Assembly: GCA_964020085.1 (NCBI GenBank)
Contig: OZ026599.1
Span: 28,975,533 to 29,039,532, forward strand
DNA length: 64,000 nt
Reading direction: 5' to 3'
Origin: Micromussa lordhowensis
Taxonomy: Eukaryota; Cnidaria; Anthozoa; Scleractinia; Lobophylliidae
The notes below the pieces were generated by a model. It searched no databases and was not told where the DNA came from. It worked only from the letters and a program-made list of their open reading frames with translations. This document shows positions 58,800 through 64,000 of the stretch, one piece after another. Every line of letters starts with the position of its first letter. The first letter of the stretch is position 1. The position numbers were made by a program, and so were the translations under genes.

Positions 58800-61760
58800 A
58801 CGAAGATGGTTTTTGGTTCAACTCGTGGAGTTGTAAAAATGAAATTTGTCAAGCTAAGCAGCAGTAGCTGTAACAAATGGACATGGAAAGACAAGAAGAC
58901 GTGCGGCAGCATAGCGTATCGCAGCAACGAAGAGACCTTTCGCGGAGTGCTATAATTGAAAATTACAAAGCTAAGGAACATTAGCTTCGGCGATATGGAC
59001 TTTGAAATCCTGAAAGCTGCGATGCTCGCATCGAAATCTACGATGCTAAAGGGCGACGATGTCACGACCGAAAAAATGCCTGGTAAAATGTTACCTGGAG
59101 GAGGAAACAATGCAAAGGCGAATGAATGGATTTTTTACGGGTGAAGGAGATTAAAGACATTAAAGGGTATTGCTTATTGGAAACAGTCTGTTTCTCGCTA
59201 TAGGTCAGTGTCTCTTGCCTTTTCAGTTCTTTACAGTTTTGGCCCTCGTGCTACCCTTTCCTCGTTTATGCCTGCAAGGCAGGGCATATTTGTTAGGGAT
59301 ACACTTAGCCTTGTTTAAGGAAAGTGTTGTAAAGTTCATAGTGTGACAAAGCAAGCTTGGTTACATATTACAGTCGGAAATATAACCTATGTATAAGCCT
59401 TTGTTGTTAACGTAGCCATGTAAATATCTCTACTACCTGTCGCTTGGAATATAGAAAACTAGTTCTTGATATCCGTTTTAAAACATGTGGGAATATTAGT
59501 TCCTCACTCACTTCTTGAGGGGCACAGGGGTAGACTGATGAATTCGAGGATGTAAAATATCAAGTCTTTATCAAAGCTAACGGAGCTCGGGAGAAATTCC
59601 GGTGAATAGAAGGGTTGCAATGTTGTATTTTGCACGAACTAACAACCTACCCCATAACAATTTAAATTAATTTCCCTCCATATAGTTTCAGATATGTATT
59701 AAATACAAAGGAATTATTCATCGTACAGTTTTGACATCGGCAGTTAAGCCACTGCTGTTGAATTAAATTTGATAACATGTTCTAAGAAATACCATAATTT
59801 AAAAGCAACGCAAGTGTTGCAGCTCCGAGCGTTTGTCGAAACAAGATAAGATAGTTATTTTCGTAACCACGCCAAAGTAATATTATGTCGTGTTTGGAGA
59901 TATCTAGCGTGAGTATTTCTGCTATGCTCTAATGTCACGGTGCAGAGAACGGCATGTAGGTGTGTTTTTGGCGAGATAAACGCATCACGTTTAACCCGAG
60001 ACAATATGTTACTGTATTTAGCGCCAATTTCCACTAAAAAGCAATAAGAATTGTAGATCTTTTTCATAGGAGTAATATGCAAGAAGTGGAGTTCTTTTGT
60101 ATTTGGTGAAATAAGGTAATTGATGAAACAGAGATGTTTGGGAAGAACGCATGTGTTGTTGTGTTATGTAATTTTATGGGGGATAACAAGTTGTTAAGTG
60201 AACTTGCCATCATATGTCACAGATGAAATCATGCGATTGTAAAACATGTAAGCTAAAGTTGACCTTTTAATGAAAGGGATAAGATTTGCTAGGGCTATCG
60301 AATGGTATTCGCGAGAATGTGAGCGGTTCTTTTATTTTTGCGAGGAAGAGCTGTGACATCACATAGTTTATCTTGAGAGCAGCCGGAGCACTTTAGAAAG
60401 TACATGTAGAAGACTTGTAGAGATGGCGAGCAGCGAAAAGGTTTTTAAATATTTCTTTAGCTGATTTTTTTTCTTTAATACAAAGAAAACGTTCTGCACA
60501 CATTCCAGTAGCTTACAGCTAAAGCCTTAATTGTTTGATTCCAAACTTGAATTACTTCAGGTGGCTTCACGCGAGCTTCAGTGTTGATAAAGGGTCGTGA
60601 TGCGGGATTAGCTCATTCTATTTTCCGTGAAACGTGAATTTAGGAAATTATTCTTCCTGATTCGTGACCTGAAGGTTTTGCGTGATCCGTGAAGAACCTG
60701 AATTATTAACCGATATTCGTGATTTACCACACAACTCTACGTGATTTTGAGACACAAGTTCTCTGAATAGTTACAGTGGTCTATCGAGAGTGCCTTAGCC
60801 ATGCAATATGCAATACGGAGCCTTGATTTAGCCATTCGCGATTTTGCTTCCTACAAACACTGTTTTTAGTGTAAGAACAGGTACTTAAAAAGAGTATCTT
60901 ACCTTCTTATTTTCGTAATTCGGGAAAACGAAATTTTTTTATCCGTGAACTGTGATCCTCTGTATTTTAGGTTCGTGAACAGTGCCAGAGACTTCCCTGT
61001 ACGACCCTCTTGATATCTAAAGCTTTTAATCGGACATTGTAAACAGACCACGAGAAGATGGTAAATTGTTTTTTTGTTAGATTATTTTTTATCAGTGCTG
61101 GCCTTGATGAGCCGCTTGGCACATATGTAGACTTTGACTTCCACCGTCTGAGTTTCTATTTGCAGAACGAGTGCTTGTGCCAAACGTTTCCCATGAAAAT
61201 CACTTGATTTTCATGCGAATGACCGCGCAGGTGACATTTATTTTCATACCAATAGTTTCGCTCAAAGACTCGTTTTGCAAAAGGGGCAAAAGTAAACTTG
61301 GCATTGGGCTATTCATCCATGAGCTGCTCAGGAAGCCTTTGATTTACACAGAACTCTGAACTGCTGAACTCAGCAGCAAAACAGCACCGGTGAAGAAAAC
61401 ATGAGCAGTTATCTATTTAAAATAGTTCAAAATAGGGGTCGTTTCTTTAATCTGATATGGATACGAAAAATTAGTGTTTCTGACCATTGCTTGCAAACAT
61501 AGTAAGGGACAATGCCTCGAAAAAGTTCATTACTCGTAAATTCAACAGTTTAGTACAACGTTAATAAAAACGTCTCGAAAATTTGGAAAAAAACGTAGAT
61601 GATGAACCACCTCTGGAACGAAGATTTATGAACAGTTTAGTTACCGTTTCTTTGTCCTATTACAATGCCAAATTCCCTTCTTTTATTCATTGATTAGATT
61701 AGAAATATGGCCCATGCTGAGGAAATTTCCTGAAACTTTTAAATTACGATAAAAATCAAT
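58800..61760. other. AT-rich intergenic stretch, no recognised gene
   Basis: Scanning both strands I find only short open frames with no family resemblance, no splice-linked exon series and no strong repeat structure. A GCAG-preceded frame near 61171-61359 could be an exon but nothing confirms it. Confidence 0.5.
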
Positions 61761-61799
61761 CATACTCATAGTTTATAAGCAAAAACACTCACGTTTGAC

Positions 61800-62189
61800 A
61801 GATCGGAAAAAAATGTAATGCCACTCTGAAGTTTGGCATTTTTGGAGCGTGACAGTTCAGATGAATTACGAGTCTTTTGGGTGAGCCAGGCTTTTACCAC
61901 ATGAACACTCGATCTGGCTTTTTGCATGATTTTCCCAACAGGGACATGTCTTGGGTTATGCTCGATATAGAGCTTCCGCGAATCTTTGACAGTGCATAGA
62001 TCACTAAACCAATTAGGCAATAGATCACTAAACTAATTAGGCAAGAAAAAGCTGATAGCCCTCTCACCAGGGACATATTTTCTCCATTTTAATGGGCCCC
62101 TAGCTAGAACATCTCCTTTCATTCGCCCGTTATAAAAAGTAGTCATCGATGGTTGTTGATTCCTCTTTTCTCAACTCAACAGCAACATT
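61800..62189 (+). repeat. Inverted duplicate of the acidic-gene upstream region
   Basis: GAAGTTTGGCATTTTTGGAG, GGACATGTCTTGGGTTATGC, TTTTCTCCATTTTAATGG and CATTCGCCCGTTATAAAAAG correspond in order to the minus-strand sequence upstream of 56061. The TATA box is kept at 62130-62138. Confidence 0.75.
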
Positions 62190-62440
62190 ATGAAAGTCTT
62201 CATTCTCTTGTTGGTGCTGGCTAGTGGACGAGGAATGCCTCTTGGAAATATGGTGCATTATTTCAGAGGAAAGCAAAACAATGGAGTCGCGATAATGATC
62301 TGTCTGCTAAAAACGAGACTCGTCTTGCCCTGAAACATTTTCCTAACGAAAGAAAAGCTCCCTCAAATTTCAAGCATACTTCTTCTGAAAACTAGGCTCC
62401 ACTCGCATTCAAGCGTCTCTACAACATCAGACGATTCCTC
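62190..62440 (+). pseudogene. Decayed duplicate of the acidic repeat protein gene
   Basis: The ATG at 62190 starts KVFILLLVLASGRGMPLGN, clearly related to the signal peptide of the 55246-56061 gene. A one-base loss near 62252 shifts the frame, the first NEAP repeat changes to codons for NETR, and a later GAG is now TAG (ENxAP near 62393). Similarity then fades and the acidic half is missing. It lies inverted and about 6 kb from the intact gene. Confidence 0.75.
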
Positions 62441-62554
62441 GCATCTCTCCGCCATTTCGTTTTTCTTTTTAATCTTCTAGTGAAATGATGACGTCATTTA
62501 AAGTATTTAGACGTCATTTAAAGTCCGTGCTTGTGATTGGTCACTGACGTTCCT

Positions 62555-63730
62555 GCGGGGGTTTTTGTGGCCTAATTTTTGGAGGAGTTTCCCTTGGTCG
62601 CAACTTTGCAAAATCTCAGAAAATGCGCGATGGGCGTGTCCTTGCCAAATTTGCCATAGCTCGGCTTTACCGACACTTTGGGAGCCGCAGTCTGCAGCAA
62701 AATGTTGTGCTATGTTTTCACTTTAAGTGCATTTTAATTAGGAGATGACGGCATTTTCGCCAGGGTGTTTTTTGTGGCCTACTTTTTGGAGGAGTTTCCC
62801 TTGGTCGCAACTTTGCAAAATTTCAGAAAATGCGGGATGGGGGTGTCCTTGCCAAATTTGCCATAGCTCGGCTTTACGGGCACTTTGGGAGCCGTGGTTT
62901 GCAGCAAAATGTTGTGCTATGTTTGCACTTTAAGCGCATTTCAATTGGGAGATGATGGCATTTGCGCCAGGGTTTTTTTTGTGCTATACTTTTTATAGGA
63001 GTTTACCTTGGTCGCAACTTTGCAAAATCTCAGAAAATGCGCGATGGGGGTGTCATTGCCAAATTTGCCATAGCTCGGGTTTACGGACACTTTGGGAGCC
63101 GCGGTTTGCAGTTAAATGTTGTGCTATGTTTGCACTTTAAGCGCATTTCAATTTGGAGATGATGGCATTTGCGCCAGGGTTTTTTTTGTGCTATACTTTT
63201 TATAGGAGTTTACCTTGGTCGCAACTTTGCAAAATCTCAGAAAATGCGCGATGGGGGTGTCCTTGCCAATTTTCCCATAGCTCGGCTTTACGGGCACTTT
63301 GGGAGCCTCGGTTTGTAGCAAAATGTTGTGCTATGTTTGTACTTTAAGTGCATGATATTTAATAGATGATGGCATTTGCGTCAGGGTTTTTTTTGTGGCC
63401 TACTTTTTGGAGGAGTTTCCCTTGGTCGCAACTTTGTAAAATCTCAGAAAATGCGCGATGGGTGTGTCCTTGCTAAATTTGCCATAGCTCGGCTTTACAG
63501 GCACTTTGGGAGCCGCGGTTTGCAGCAAAATGTTGGGCCTTCTTTGCACTTTAAGTGCATTGTAATTAAGATATGATGGCATTTGCGTCAGGGTGTTTTT
63601 GTGGCCTTCTTTTTGGAGGAGTTTCGCTTTGTCGCAACTTTGTAAAATCTCAGAAAATGCGCGATGGGGGTGTCCTTGCCAAATTTGCCATAGCTCGGCT
63701 TTACGGGCCCTTTGGGAGCCGCGGTGGAAA
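62555..63730 (+). repeat. Tandem array of ~207-bp units (about six copies)
   Basis: Each unit contains GGAGTTTCCCTTGGTCGCAA, AAAATCTCAGAAAATGCGCG, TTGCCATAGCTCGGCTTTAC and CACTTTAAGTGCAT; unit starts fall at about 62575, 62782, 62990, 63195, 63404 and 63611. Overlapping short open frames on both strands recur with the period and are not genes. The array starts inside the end of an element related to 15748-16129 (AAGTCCGTGCTTGTGATTGG at 62521) and follows the pseudogene directly. Confidence 0.9.
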
Positions 63731-64000
63731 AATTTCCATATAACCCCATACATTTATTGTGCATGCAGAATGATTAATCATGTATGCGCTCTATTGTTTC
63801 AGACGACAATAGCAACCACCTAAGGTATTGAATATATACATTGATAATTATTACTTACTGTATGAATAAAGATGATTTCATTTCGCGCTGTCTTTTTGCC
63901 GACTCTCTTCTTCCCCTACCTCCTTTCTTCTCTCTTTTTCTCCTTTATATTTCCCAGGCTCCTTACGCATTATTTTTCCTTTTTTCCTTTTTCCCCTGCA
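63731..64000. other. Flank after the satellite array
   Basis: No gene or repeat recognised; AT-rich then pyrimidine-rich (CTCTCTTCTTCCCC type) sequence runs to the window end. Confidence 0.4.

Noticed and set aside
62745..63823. Series of ~62-residue proteins (FFLCYTFYRSLPWSQLCKISEN type)
   Set aside because: Tandem repeat of about 207 bp read in frame; similar-length frames appear on both strands.
1..64000. CRISPR array, bacterial operon or prophage
   Set aside because: The repeats have no short-repeat/unique-spacer pattern, and genes are spliced animal genes.

Overview
The window looks like nuclear DNA from an anthozoan cnidarian, most likely a stony coral. This rests on spliced, AT-rich genes of animal families, single-exon Ig and FN3 modules with phase-1 borders, many short inverted-repeat transposons of kinds common in coral genomes, tRNA-derived SINE sequence and CR1/L2-like retroelement pieces. 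There is no bacterial-style operon and no CRISPR array. The species cannot be fixed from the sequence alone.

Layout. (1) 1-1190, plus strand: 3' half of a jockey/CR1/L2-type retrotransposon, apparently within an intron. (2) 1408-15520, plus strand: 19 exons of the C-terminal two thirds of a KDM6A/UTX-type H3K27 demethylase (904 codons before the stop, all junctions in frame), then a long 3' flank with a polyadenylation signal near 18053. (3) 18.2-20.0 kb: transposon debris. (4) 20545-34912, plus strand: an 8-exon single-pass membrane receptor (signal peptide, Ig, linker, Ig, FN3, transmembrane helix, short tail) containing an inferred 8-nt microexon. Its 9.4-kb fourth intron holds a tandem array of about 1.2-kb units, most carrying a tRNA-Gly-like module. 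(5) 35971-50756, minus strand: a 17-exon receptor tyrosine kinase (signal peptide, five Ig-like domains, FN3, transmembrane helix, complete kinase domain); the last exon is tentative. Genes 4 and 5 are tail to tail, with poly(A) signals about 200 bp apart. (6) 51-55 kb and 56.5-61.7 kb: no convincing genes, several foldback elements. (7) 55246-56061, minus strand: an intact single-exon gene for a secreted, repetitive, extremely Asp-rich protein with a TATA box. (8) 61.8-62.4 kb, plus strand: an inverted, decayed duplicate of gene 7 and its promoter. (9) 62.56-63.73 kb: a tandem array of about 207-bp units.

Only loose functional links are visible. Genes 4 and 5 are both Ig/FN3 surface receptors and might act in related signalling or adhesion, but that is inference. 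KDM6A is a chromatin enzyme without evident relation to its neighbours. The acidic protein and its dead duplicate, and the tRNA-like tandem array, are the least conventional items here. Exons were placed by reading splice sites, phase and protein similarity from memory, without alignment software.
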